From contig CP084619.1 of the NCBI GenBank assembly GCA_025917655.1, forward strand, positions 3,143,001-3,207,000: a DNA stretch of 64,000 nucleotides, in the 5' to 3' direction. The position numbers were made by a program, and so were the translations under genes. This DNA comes from Chlorella sorokiniana (lineage: Eukaryota; Chlorophyta; Trebouxiophyceae; Chlorellales; Chlorellaceae). Below are positions 45,434 through 55,959 of the stretch, in pieces. The first letter of the stretch is position 1; every line of letters begins with the position of its first letter. The notes under the pieces are model-generated. The model ran no database searches, was not told the origin of the DNA, and saw only the letters and a program-made list of their open reading frames with translations.

Positions 45434-47001
45434 TCAGTAGAGGCGGTAGGGCTTGCCCATGGAGCTCTTGATGTACAGCGACTTGACGTTCTGCCAGTTC
45501 TTCTTCAGCAGGGACACCAGGAAGTTGATGGACATCTGCTCATGGCAGGAATCAGGGGGGCCAGCGGGGGCACAATTGGGGGCTGCAGCCAGTAACAGCG
45601 TGCACCTCGTGCATAGCTGGCCAGCTAGCACACACCACATGCACACATGATGGGCAAGCTTTCCTTGCCAAACAAACAGTGATGAGCCTGCAGACAAGGC
45701 AGCATCAGACAGCGCTGCACGCACGCCCCCTCCTTCCCCCACCACACCACCCGCGGCCACCGCACCTGGATGTTGACGTACAGCTCGCGGTCGGACATGG
45801 CCACGTTGCCGACGGCCACGCCCAGGCACAGCACCTTCTTCAGCTGGTACTTGACAGAAGAGCGGATCTCGTTGATCTTGTTCTCCAGGGAGTCGTTGTG
45901 GGTGATGAGGGTGGGGAACTTGCCCGCCTTGTTCAGGCCGGGGCCCAGCAGGCGGGGAATCTGCTTGATCACAGAGTCAGAGGCCAGGAAGGCGGCGTAC
46001 TTCTTGGCTGCAAGGAAGGGTGCGGTTGGAGGGGGCGACCAAGCGGTGAGTGCGGGTGTGGGTGGACGGGGATTGGGGATAAAGCACAGAGCATGTTGGT
46101 GCGGGCCGCACTGCCGCCACCCAGCGGCTTCGCCAGACAACTTACCCAGCTTCTTCACCAGCTTCTTGTTCTTGTTCAGCTTCTTCAGATCATCCACCGT
46201 CATGGCGTCCACACCGAGGGCCTTGGCCTCCTCGCAATGCTTGTGGTCACCCAGCACGCACACCTGAACAGCGCAGCAGCAGCAGCAGCAGGCGCAGAGC
46301 AAAATGAAGCATGCTTACCAGCAAAAAATCACATTGCATGTAGGGTACCTTCTGGCTTGTATGCAAGGCTGCAGATTGCTCTTTGGCGGATGGGCACAGG
46401 CAAAGATGCTGCACACCTTCATGTTGGGGCGCGGGCAGTAAGGCAGCTTCACGGAGCCGCTGAAACGCTTGTCCTTCTGGGGGTCATAGTTCTTCAGGCC
46501 AATCTGCAGCTCCACAGTCTCGGTGAACTTGCGCTGCTTCTCCTGTGCGCCGCCCAGCACGCCTGCACGTGAAAGAGTTGCAGCGGCAGCCACCGCTGGT
46601 CGGCAAGGCGCGTTGCGGTGTGGCAGTGCCATTGCCAACGCTGCAGCCCGGCTGGGCCGTTGCCTGCACTAGAACCGGCTGGTGAAGGCTGCCTGTTTGC
46701 CGGACAACTCGCTGGAGCAGGGGCTGGGGTGGCATGCTGGCCGGCAGGTCGGCAGCCCCAAGAAGCGCTTTGAAACCCACCCGTGATGCCATCACGCAAC
46801 ACTTCGCCTATAGACAGAACAGGGAGGCCATGGGCAGGCAGCGTCACGGTCGGGCGTTCCACCGGGAAGGGCTGTACAGCAGCTAGCATGCATTCTGGAT
46901 GCTCCCAAAAGCAGCGGCACGGCTGCAGGGGCTGCACGCTGCATCGCGGACCAGGACTGCAAAATGCTCAACTGTGTTGGCATACCTGTAACCTTGCTCA
47001 T
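45434..47001 (-). CDS. RPL10A: Cytosolic ribosomal protein uL1 (RPL10A)
   Basis: This is the L1-stalk protein of the 60S subunit, contacting E-site tRNA. Exons: 46986..47001, 46781..46808, 46417..46562, 46146..46263, 45768..46007, 45434..45535. The first two coding exons are only 16 and 28 nt and encode [14 protein letters not shown]. The rest is highly conserved: [120 protein letters not shown] and the C-terminus [18 protein letters not shown]. It has no frame break. Total length, about 216 residues, equals the family norm, which supports the tiny exons. The start codon lies 182 bp from the divergent CSL4 start. Confidence 0.95.
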
Positions 47002-47183
47002 GATTGTTGCTCAAGCTGTTGCCCAGACAGTGAAAGAGGACGAAGACGCTGCGCCCCGGCCCTCTTGGCGCCCCTGCTGTGCATCGCAGCAGCGACCCGG
47101 GGTTGAAAGGAGTCGCTGTTTGGAACCAGGGGCCCTCAAGAATCATTCAACTACTCCCACGCGTTCTTGAGCCCTGCTGCCGC
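47002..47183. promoter_or_regulatory. Divergent promoter region RPL10A / CSL4
   Basis: The two ATGs face away from each other 182 bp apart, so the promoters and both 5' leaders are packed here. I cannot point to a TATA box. The sequence is compatible with a bidirectional promoter, which is an inference from spacing only. Confidence 0.5.
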
Positions 47184-48208
47184 ATGGCAGAAGCGCTCAT
47201 CACTCCTGGGGAGCGCTTGGCACTCGCAGTGAGTCGCTTCAAAGGCTTTGTGCGCCCATGGATGTCTGGAGGCATTGATCACTGCTTAGCAGGCGGGACA
47301 TACAGCATTGAACTGGCACAGCGACATGGTCACTGCGGCACCGCTCGTGTGCACCCTTGTGACTGTTCCCTTGCTCCCTTGCTCCCTGGCAGGCAGAGTA
47401 CGAGCCTGGCGCAGGCACCTGCGTGAAGGACGCCTTCATCTGCGCCACGCTCGTGGGAACCAAGCGTGTGCTGCCGGCTGCGGAGGGCGACCAGCTGCCG
47501 CGCGTGGACGTGCTGCGCGCGGGGCTGAGCCCGTGGTGCCGCGTGTGGGCGACCTGGTCACCGCGCGCGTGGTGCGCATCAACCCGCGCCTCGCCGCGGT
47601 GGACATTCTGTGCGTTGGGCCGCGGCCGGTGCGTCAGAGGTACAGCGGCGTCATCCGCACGCAGGACGTGCGCGCCACAGAGATCGACAAGGTGCGCGGG
47701 TTCGAGCCCGCGGCCCGCTGCCCAACGAGGGCAGGCCTGACTGCCGTGCACAGCTTGCACAGCGCCAGGATGCATGCAGTGCCAGCTGGGTCTGGATCGA
47801 ATGACTGCTCCCATCCGCACCTGCTTCCCTCTGCCACAGGTCAGAATAGAGCAGAGCTTCCGCCCAGGCGACATCGTGCGCGCCGAGGTGCTGTCCCTGG
47901 GTGACGCGCGCTCCTACTTCCTGGGCACCGCCCGCAACGAGCTGGGGGTGGTGCACGCCAAGAGCGTGGCGGGTGCGCCGCCGTGCCCAGCCTGCTCATG
48001 GGGGCCCGGGCGCAACGTGCCTTGCACAACAAGCTGACCAGCTCGCCCTTCGTTGCAAGCAAAAGCCAGCACGCTGCCCCTGACCCCCTTCCATCTCCTG
48101 ACTGACTGCGCTGCAGGCGTGCCGATGGTACCGGTATCCTGGCAGGAGATGCAGTGCCCCCAAACCAAGGCCGTGGAGAACCGCAAGGTCGCCAAGCTGG
48201 AGGCTTGA
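47184..48208 (+). CDS. CSL4: Exosome core subunit CSL4
   Basis: CSL4 is an S1/zinc-ribbon cap subunit of the RNA exosome (EXOSC1), acting in nuclear and cytosolic 3' RNA processing. Exons: 47184..47228, 47393..47691, 47840..47972, 48117..48208. The N-terminal domain starts LITPGERLALAAEYEPGAGT and runs DAFICATLVGTKRV. The S1 domain reads VPRVGDLVTARVVRINPRLA, YSGVIRTQDVRATEIDKVRI, SFRPGDIVRAEVLSLGDARS, YFLGTARNELGVVHAKSVAG. The C-terminus, MVPVSWQEMQCPQTKAVENR, matches the family ending (PISWCEMQCP in animals). A one-base break lies near 47520-47530 in a CG/G-rich stretch, between DVLRA and AEPVVPRVGD. Only 156 bp separate its stop from the ALG13 start, so the two transcripts may overlap or share a processed end. 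Confidence 0.92.
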
Positions 48209-48363
48209 CCCACCCGCCAGTACCCGTGCCAAGCACCTGCATCTGCACGAACAGCAGCCGCCCGTCAGCCGCAGCTCGCTGCCCTTTTATAGACGTCTGC
48301 CCAGCGCGCAGCCTCCCTTGCCTGGCTGGAGGGAATCCTTAGCGTATCGTTACGTTTGCGGGG

Positions 48364-49498
48364 ATGCGGGGCGGGGGTGGCGGACGCCCGCCGAGCGCAC
48401 CGTGTTTGTGACGGTGGGCACCACCCGCTTTGATGCGCTCATCCGTGCTGTGGACCGCCGCGCCTTTGCCGATGTGCTGGTGGCGGCGGGGTACACGCGC
48501 CTCATCATGCAGATTGGCAGGTGAGGCAGCCCATGCGGGGTGCGCCCGCCAGCCTTCAACACGCACTCACCTCATCACATGCACACGCGGCGACCCCCAT
48601 CCACTCCCACACCCTCTGCCAGCCACCCCGGCCCTTTCTTCCCCCGCTTCCCGCCCTCCCCACCCACCCACCCACCCTCCCATCCATTGAAAAACCTGCT
48701 GTAGGGCTCAGTATACGCCTCGCCAGCTGCTGCCCCCAACCAGCGGTCGGCGCGCCTGCACAGCGGCCTGGCTGTCGAGTATTTTGACTTTGCACCCTCG
48801 CTGGCGGAGCACCTTGGCGGCGCTGCTCTGGTGATCAGCCATGCAGGTGAGCGGGTGGCTGGCGAGGGGGAACGCATGCATGCCACCTGCACATCCAGTT
48901 TGAGCATTTGGTTGATGGGAGTGCGTGTGATTGCTCGAGACGCCCCACCGAAGGCCGATTGGCACCAGACGTGTGCCAACGCAACAGCGCACGTTTATCC
49001 GCGATGCAGGTTCGGGCAGCATCTTTGAGGCGCTGCGCCTGCGCCGCCCGCTGGTGGCGGTGCCCAACCCCGCGCTGATGGACAACCATCAGGAAGAGCT
49101 GGCCGCCAAGGTGTGTGTTGTGGTTCGTGAGAGCGGGGCTGGGGATGGGGGCAGCATCGGGCCCCGGCCCGACTGCAAGTCTTGGAGTGTGCGCTCGGGG
49201 GTATTGGGGGGGGGTGTGTGATTTGGGGGCGCAGGATGCTGCTTTACCTACTGCTCTTGCTAAAGCCGTCCAACAGGACACCAAAAGATTATGCTGCACC
49301 TAACGCAGCCCACCCTGCTCTGGCCGCTTGCGTGCAGCTGGAGGAGCAGGGGCACCTGCGTGCAGCCTCTCCCGACTCGCTGGCGCTGGTAGTGGCGGCC
49401 CTGGACCCGGCCCGCCTGGTGCCTTATGAGAAGGGCGACCCGGGGGCATTGTGCAGCACATTGACGCCGTCATGGGTGTGCGGCCCAAGCCCCGGTAG
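48364..49498 (+). CDS. ALG13: UDP-GlcNAc transferase catalytic subunit 13
   Basis: ALG13 pairs with membrane protein ALG14 on the cytosolic ER face and adds the second GlcNAc to the dolichol-linked N-glycan precursor. Exons: 48364..48521, 48705..48846, 49010..49110, 49338..49498. Motifs: [91 protein letters not shown], and the tail [16 protein letters not shown]. This is the GT28-like C-terminal fold without the other half, as in all eukaryotic ALG13. Three one-base breaks (48367-48378, 48729-48733, 49441-49445) lie in G or C runs. The first separates the only nearby ATG from the conserved start. A TGTAA lies 143 nt after the stop. Confidence 0.9.
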
Positions 49499-49864
49499 CC
49501 GACGATGACTCCGCAACGCGACATACCTGGGTCGGCAGCTGACGGCGTGTCTCTCTTGCCAGTCTGCTGGGCTGCATGCCCCTGTGTACACCAACAGCAA
49601 GCATGCACTTATTTTGCTGGACCCAAACTAATGATGCTGCTGTAAGCGAAACATGCGCGAGTTACTTCAGGGATGCATGCGCACGCCCCTAGGCCAGCAT
49701 GCTGAGCAGTATGCCAACCTCGCCACACTGAGCAGCATGGTGTGACCTCCATGGCGCAAACCCTTGTCTTCCACGCACATCCCACGACGCTCTTGCTGTT
49801 CCTGAGTGGTTTGGAATAGCACCGCTTCGCCGCTGCAGCATCAGCCTACACGAGGAGGGCCAAG
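49499..49864. other. Intergenic, ALG13 3' UTR
   Basis: This contains the TGTAA for ALG13 at 49641-49645 and the TOM20 promoter. Nothing else is recognised. Confidence 0.4.
49641..49645 (+). terminator. Putative TGTAA poly(A) signal, ALG13
   Basis: TGTAA 143 nt after the ALG13 stop. Confidence 0.45.
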
Positions 49865-51046
49865 ATGGAGACGCTGGGCCGAGAGGACCTTGAAAGGCGA
49901 GACTTGTACTAGTTATGTTTTAATCAGCAGGATACAGGGACTCATAGGCCAGCTTCGCGCCATGCAGGCTCATGTTCTTTGAGCAGGCCAAAGATCAGGC
50001 GGAGCGCGAGTGGAAGGCGAACAACAAGGATGCCATGGTGATTTAAATGCTCCTGTTGTGTTATCAGCGTCCAGCAGTCTGCTGTGGGACGGCAGCGCCA
50101 AGCCGCCTCTGCGTCGAGGAGGGGCGGTTGGCTGCAAGCTTTCCTCGACCATACCTTCAACCTCTGGCCCCAAGTGGCCATTATTTGGCGAAGGGTAGGG
50201 AAAGGTAGATATACAGCATGTTGATGTCCTTGTGGTTGCCCCGCCTGGTTTGTTCAGGCCCTGACTAAGTGGGGCGGTGCGCTGCTGGAGCTGGCTCACT
50301 TTCGGCAAGGCGGCGAGGCATACGAGATGATCGAGGAGGCCATTGCCAAGTTTGAGCAGGTGTGCAGCCCAACATGGCAGCAGGGTTAATGTTTTGGGGC
50401 TGTGGATAAGCTTTGCTGTTACTCGGCTGCTAGCTGCCCACCGCTTCCTGCACCCTGCCTTTACGCAGGCGCTGGGCATCGACGGCAAGCGGCACGACGC
50501 GCTGTGGTGCCTGGGCAATGCCTACACCTCGCAAGGCTTCCTGTCTGCGGAGGCTGTCGCTGCCAACCAGTACTTTGACCGCGCGGGGAGTGCTTCCGCA
50601 AGGCGGTGGACCTGGAGCCTGGCAACGAGTCGTACCGCCGTGCCCTGGACATGTCGGGCAAGGCGCCGCAGCTCTACCAGGAGCTGCAGCGGCAGCTGCA
50701 GGCAGCCAGCACGAGTGGCGGGTCACCGCGTGCCGCCGAGCCGCGTTCCACGCAGAGCAAGCAGGTGGGCTGGGATGCACTGGACTGATGGCTCGTGTGG
50801 ATGCCAAGTGATGCAGGGCTCAGAGGCACAGCAGCAGCGCGGGTTTTTTTGTGACTCGCATTGCCACACGTCCCTCACTCTCCCAATTGCTTCCGCTTTC
50901 CAAGCCCTGTCCGCTCTGTCATTACTGCGCAGAAGCCTGTCAGCGACTTTTGGTATGATGTGGCCGGCTGGGCCTGCCTGGTGGGCATTGTCTTCGGCGT
51001 GGCGGCGCTTTCACGCAGCAATGCAGCCACCCCACCCTCCGCCTGA
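49865..51046 (+). CDS. TOM20: Plant-type TOM20 import receptor
   Basis: This is an outer-membrane receptor for mitochondrial presequences. The plant/algal form is tail-anchored and unrelated in topology to animal TOM20. Exons: 49865..49896, 49968..50037, 50258..50359, 50469..50764, 50933..51046. METLGREDLERLMFFEQAKD opens the protein. TPR-like helices follow (TKWGGALLELAHFRQGGEAY, MIEEAIAKFEQALGID, HDALWCLGNAYTSQGFLSAE, AVDLEPGNESYRRALDMSGK, APQLYQELQRQLQAAS). A variable linker leads to the C-terminal anchor WACLVGIVFGVAALSRSNAA. A GC-AG intron joins exon 1 to exon 2, giving the expected residues; starting instead at the Met of exon 2 would lose the conserved lead. A one-base break occurs at the G run 50585-50588. 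TGTAA lies at 51108. Confidence 0.92.
49897..49967 (+). other. GC-AG intron 1 of TOM20
   Basis: The donor is TGAAAG|GCGAGA and the acceptor CATGCAG|GCTC. The join reads METLGREDLER-LMFFEQAKDQ, aligning with the plant TOM20 N-terminus. No GT donor fits this frame. Confidence 0.65.
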
Positions 51047-51686
51047 GCGTAACGCTCGTGCTGCAGTTGAACCCGCCTGCAGCGGATGCTGTTGCAGTAG
51101 GAATCAGTGTAATGTGTGGTTCGACTTTGTTGCCTTCACCATTGCTTGCTGCAGCTTGTCACTCCCACTATCCTTTCTGCTGTGCTCTGCTTCCTCCGCG
51201 TTACCATATAACATGAACAGAAGCAACTACTAAGCAGTCAAACAGGAGATGGCCAAAGAGTTATGCAGGCACCTTGCCACCCTGGAACCTAACAACAGAA
51301 TGTAGTGCTACACAAACAACAGAGCATAAGGGTGGGCAGAGATGCATGAATTAAATGAAGCGCAAGTAGATGGAAGATCTTACTGGTCATTGAAAACCGA
51401 ACTGTGCATACGACAATGATGTTGTGGAGCAAAAAAACGGTACAAGGTTTTCACGTGGCGTTGCTAAAGGTATCGGCAAGGCGGCCAGCAGTTGCTGACA
51501 GGTTGACTGGACAAACATGAAGCCAGCTTTCATGACCACAGGCTTGACCTGGCTTGCAGCCTCTTGGCCTGGCTGCATGGCAAGCACATGGTGGCAGCAG
51601 GTCACGTGCAAGGCAGCAACGCTCCGGGGCTATGTAACAAAACAACCCTGCTGACAAGCAGCACCATGCCATAGGAAGGAGTCTGC
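51047..51686. other. Convergent intergenic after TOM20
   Basis: AT-richer convergent region. TGTAA for TOM20 is at 51108-51112, 62 nt after its stop. The 3' UTR of the minus-strand small gene is on the other side. No gene is seen. Confidence 0.4.
51108..51112 (+). terminator. Putative TGTAA poly(A) signal, TOM20
   Basis: TGTAA 62 nt after the TOM20 stop on the coding strand. Confidence 0.5.
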
Positions 51687-52197
51687 TCACCCCCTGCTCC
51701 CTGTGTGGTCAAGCCGACGCTTGGCGGTCCTGCGTGTCGCTGATGCTCCAGAGGTGTTGGAGGCTCCAGAGCAGCAGCCCTCCAGAGCTTCGCCTTCATC
51801 TGGCGCTGCAGGATGAGCACTTGAAGCACGCAAGTCCTCTCGGTTGCGTGTCGCGGCGATGCCAGACTGCAAGGCTGCAGGCTGAGTGGGGGCCTGCACC
51901 TGCCATGGGCTCTGCCAACCGTTTGCCCGCATTCATGGACCATGGAGCCTGGCTGTCGGCATGCTGCTGCTGGCACAACAGGGATATGGCTGTAGCTGTG
52001 TTGACAGCAGCGAGAACAGCTGCAACCGCTGAGGGGGAGCCAAATGCTTGCAGCATCCAATCGGCGGGCGGGATGCCGTCAGCTGCAGGGGTGGCGCCGG
52101 CGCCGGCAGCGCTCGTGCAAGTCTGGGGCACGTTGATCGGCTCCCCACCACCGCTGGAGCTGGCTCTGCTGGTGCAGCTGCTAAGTGCGGGCTGCAT
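51687..52197 (-). CDS. Small lineage-specific protein, one hydrophobic helix
   Basis: Two exons join in frame on the minus strand: 51900..52197 and 51687..51805 (donor GGCAG|GTGCAG, acceptor CCTGCAG|CGCC). The ATG is at 52195-52197. The product, about 139 residues, has a low-complexity Ser/Gly/Ala start. Next is PADWMLQAFGSPSAVAAVLA followed by AVNTATAISLLCQQQ, a single hydrophobic helix. An acidic then basic Ser/Thr/Arg tail (PDEGEALEGCCSGASNTSGA, TRRTAKRRLDHTGS) ends it. No family is recognised. Support comes from the open, spliceable frame and the plausible composition. It could be a tail-proximal membrane protein or a transcribed non-coding stretch. Confidence 0.4.
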
Positions 52198-53349
52198 AAT
52201 GCCGCTCCTGCCTGTCAAGCCTGCAGGGAGAAACCAGAGGCATGGTGCCACAGAAGCCGGAGTCCACTCATTTACCCCCAGGCCACAAGCAATGACATCC
52301 AAAACCTACAAACTTCAAAGATCTGCATGACCCCGCCGCTAAAACTCCCCAAAGGCACTGTGTTTGTGCCGGCGGGTACGCACATAGTAGGCGGGACTCC
52401 TGCCTCACAGGCGTCCAGTTCCAGTATAATCAGACAATTGAAGCCGCCACTTCCGGTGGGGGCTAGTGTTTCAGGCTTAAGTCGCAACTGGCGCCGCGCT
52501 TGTAAACACCAGTTGTCGCAGGATTTACTAGAAAGCTTAGAACGTGTGTGCATGCAAAGATCCCGATACTACCGCCCGTTAGCTGAGCGACGGGCTGGCA
52601 AGGTGCCCAGCTCTCGGCGCCAGCGCAAACCACCGCCCCTATCTTGCTCCAGCTGATTGTTAATTATTAGCAAACCATGCTGCTTTGAGAGCATTGCGCC
52701 ACTTCTTCTACGCTGGGTCCCAGCAGGAGGAGCCCATGGCTGCGCCTGGTACAGCGGTGCGTTCTAGGGTGAAGGTGAGCTGCCTTAGCATCGAAGCGCA
52801 GAGATGTACTGCTTTGAATATAGTATCTTGTTTGCTGGCGAGAAAGCCTGCCTTGAGGAACTGCTCATGGGAAGAAGGCAACGGAAGTGTCCAGCTTCCG
52901 TCGTCACTTGCCACACCATTCGCCTATGCAGTACATGCCACACAGCCATGAACTGCAGATAGGAGCTAAGAACCAGCCCTGCCGCTCCCTAGGATCCTAT
53001 TCATGTGCCGCTGCATGTACCAATGCATGCAAGGGCGGAACGCTGTTGACTGTGCGGCTGTGCTTGCGCAGGGGATTCGGCTTGCCAACTGACTGTGCTG
53101 AGTTTGGCAAGCAGCCCAAATGCATGAATGCTGATGCTTAGCCAACTTTTAACATGGGGGTGACGGTGGCGCCAGCTGCACTTCGCTGGCTGCTGGCTAG
53201 CTGCAGCAGAAAACAGCCCCTGCTGCGCTGCTGCTTGATGACTGGGTTCAGCTTTGCACAATCAACGGCAAAGGGCCATGCTGAGCGTGTCATGTTACAG
53301 ATGTGGAACGTGGCATGCGTGCGATCACGGCAGCACAGCAAAGCCTTCC
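52198..53349. other. Intergenic, both neighbours on minus strand
   Basis: About 1.15 kb with moderate GC. It should hold the promoter of the small protein gene and the 3' UTR of the alanine-rich gene. I find no conserved ORF, RNA gene or repeat. Confidence 0.35.
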
Positions 53350-55959
53350 TCAAGGAGGCGGCTGGCGTGGGCTGCGGAAGCGACCAACTGCCACAGCGAA
53401 CCGTGCACGCAGCGAGCTCGCAAGCTCGCCCGCATGTTGTGCGGTGCCAGACAAAGCCGTACGCACGTGCCCCGCCGTCTCGCGAAGCTGTCGCCCCGCC
53501 TGACCTGCCCAGCCACGCACTGCACTGTTGCTCCGCTGCAGGGCTGTCTGGCTGGCTGCCAGAGCTTGCCGCACGGACGCCCGTCCCTGGGCAGCCACGC
53601 GCTGGACCGTGCCGGGCGCCGCACGCACGCTCCTGCTGGTGAGCTGCCATGCGGCAGTCACCTGCTCACGCACAGTGAGCGGCCGAGTGAGCTCCGCAGC
53701 TGCACCGCAGCAGCAGCATGTCATCAGATCTCCATCCGCCAGGCAAGCCCCAGCTGCAGGCGGACGCCAGCGCAGCGGCCAGACGGGGCAGCAGCCAGAT
53801 CCAAGCACAAGTGCAGCTGCCAGGGTCGGAGCAGGGCGTCATGGCGGCGCAGGATGCTGCCCGCACCTTGTGCCGCCAGCTGGGCCTGCCTGCGCACGTC
53901 GTGCTTGGCCATGACGGAGCGGGCAGAGGCCACCGACGCCTTCTGCGCGGCAGCGGCGCCCTCCGCTGCCGCCTGCTCGGCCTGTGCCGCCGCCTGCTCC
54001 GCCTCGACCGCCCACCGCCGCTCCACTGCCACCTGCGCACGCGCCGCCGCTGCAGCGGCACGCTGTGCTGAGTTGGCGGCAGCGGTGGCGGCCTCTGCGG
54101 CTGTGGAGAAGGCTGCGGTGGCGCGCTGGGCGTGGCGTGCGGCAGCCGCAGCTGCTCGGTGAGCGGCGGCAGCGCGCTGCTGCACTGCTGCTGTGCGCAT
54201 GGAGCGGGGTGCAGAGGCCTGTGCCGCCGCCTGCTCAGCCAGGGCGGCGGCCTCGCGCTGCTCCTCCCGCTCCAGCTCCCGCAGCAGCCAGCGCACGCTG
54301 CGGTCCTGCAGGTGCAGCTCCTCGTCCTCCTCCCCGGCCCCCACCCCCTGCGGCTGCGCTCGACCCCAGCTGCGCCGCTGGCTGTGGCCCCTCCCTGCAC
54401 CTGGCCAGGGGCGGCATCGCCAGCAGGCTGCCCAGCCACGGGCTGTGTTGGAGGGGGATCCCCTTGCGGCTCTCCGGCTCCCCCTGCTGTCGCTGCGGTG
54501 GGGTCGCCGCCGGCTGGGCGCCCTCAGCCTCGGCTTCCTCGGCGGCGCCAAATGCCTGGCGGTACCGCTGCTCCTGCCGCTCCTGCAGCTGCTGGTACAG
54601 CTGCTGGCGGCGCTGCTGCAGCCGCCGCATGCGCTCCAGCGCGGCAGCGCCCTCCCGCGTCCTGATGGGGAACTTGCGCTCGGGCTGTCCGGGGCTTCGG
54701 AGCTGGCGGGGGCCAGCAGGGCGTTGGCCTCCTGCCCTCCCGGTCGCCCTGTGCGTCGTGAGGCGGCGCGAGGCCGTCATGCTTTGTGCTGCCGCCATGC
54801 TGGTGGTCGGGCTCGCCTGCGGCTGCCACACCACCAGGCGCCAATGTTTTGGTGTGAGCGCCCAGGCTTGACGGAGGCGCATCATTCGCCTCCAACTCGC
54901 CGCTGCTGCTGTCCGCAGTCTGCCCTTGCACATCAGCTGCAGTCGGCACTGCTGCTGCGTCATGCGCATCCCACTGCCGTGCTGCCGGCCCAGCATCACG
55001 CAGGGGGCGCCAGCATTGCCATCGTGCGCTGCAGCAGCAGCCGTGATGTTGGCTGGAACCAAGCGGGCATCTGCAGGCTGCGTGGCGTGTGCCACGGGGG
55101 CTGCTTGACCCTCAGCCACGAGGGGGTTCTGCTGCCGCCAGCTGCCGTACCGCTGCAGGGCCAGGGCCGAAGCAATGCCAATGCCTGCAAGCAGGCTGCT
55201 GAAGAGAACATTGCCTGCGGAGGGGGAGAGCACAAGAGCTCGCAGACTTGGATGTCCGCCCATGAGAGGCGCCTCTCATGCACCAAACCACCGCAGCCCG
55301 CAGACGACCGTCTGCTGCCGCGCACCGGCAATTCTGCGCCGCGGAGGAGGGTCAGGTTCAAGGCCTGCCCAGCCTGTGCCGTTGTCTTCTGCGGCTGTCT
55401 CCATAGCCTCGCTGCTGCCCATGCCCATGGCCACTGCATCCCAGCTGCTGAAGAAGGTGGATGGTGAATCACTTCCTGACCTGCCGCCGGTGCTGTCGGG
55501 GGCTTGATCTGTGACTGGAGCAGCATCTGCCGCGCCCGATGCTGTCACCACATCGCCCTGTTTGGTGTCGATGTTGCCGACAGGCTGCCTGAAACTCAGC
55601 TGCTGGCTCTGTCCAACCTGCTGCATGCTGCCGCTGCCCGCCAAGCTGGTGCCAGCTTTGGCCAGTGGCTCCGGCTCCTGCTTGCTGCCAGGCGTGTCTG
55701 CTTCAGGTGGAGTTGCGATGCTCACTTCTGCAGGGCGCTGCCGCATGGAAGACCACCATGCCCCGGCCTGGGAAACCAGCGAGCCCAGCTTGTCCTGCCA
55801 CTCGACCGCCTTGCCGTCAGACTTGCGTTCGCCGTCGGCGCTGCCGCGAACACGCTGTGCCTGAAGGCGCTGCTTTCGTAATGACACCGACGCTCGCCTT
55901 GCATGTTTGAAGACTCCCAGGGGCCGGGCACCTCGGTCGATAGCGTGCGCAAAAACCAT
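53350..55959 (-). CDS. Alanine-rich coiled-coil protein, lineage-specific
   Basis: This is a minus-strand coding region whose exons I could not fully resolve. An ATG at 55957-55959 starts a basic lead (MVFAHAIDRGARPLGVFKHA, then RRASVSLRKQRLQAQRVRGS) that resembles an organelle presequence. A Ser/Asp-rich segment follows (TFFSSWDAVAMGMGSSEAME). After an intron near 55205-55300 comes a hydrophobic helix GNVLFSSLLAGIGIASALAL. Next is a Gln/Arg/Glu-rich coiled coil (LERMRRLQQRRQQLYQQLQE), then DRSVRWLLRELEREEQREAA and about 100 residues of Ala-rich repeats. The end, at 53350, is RTALSGTAQHAGELASSLRA-like sequence. Several frame changes are needed, some at G/C runs and some possibly at unseen introns. 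No known family is recognised. The antisense 913-codon frame over this region (55276-58017) is real only in its first roughly 700 bases. Confidence 0.45.
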
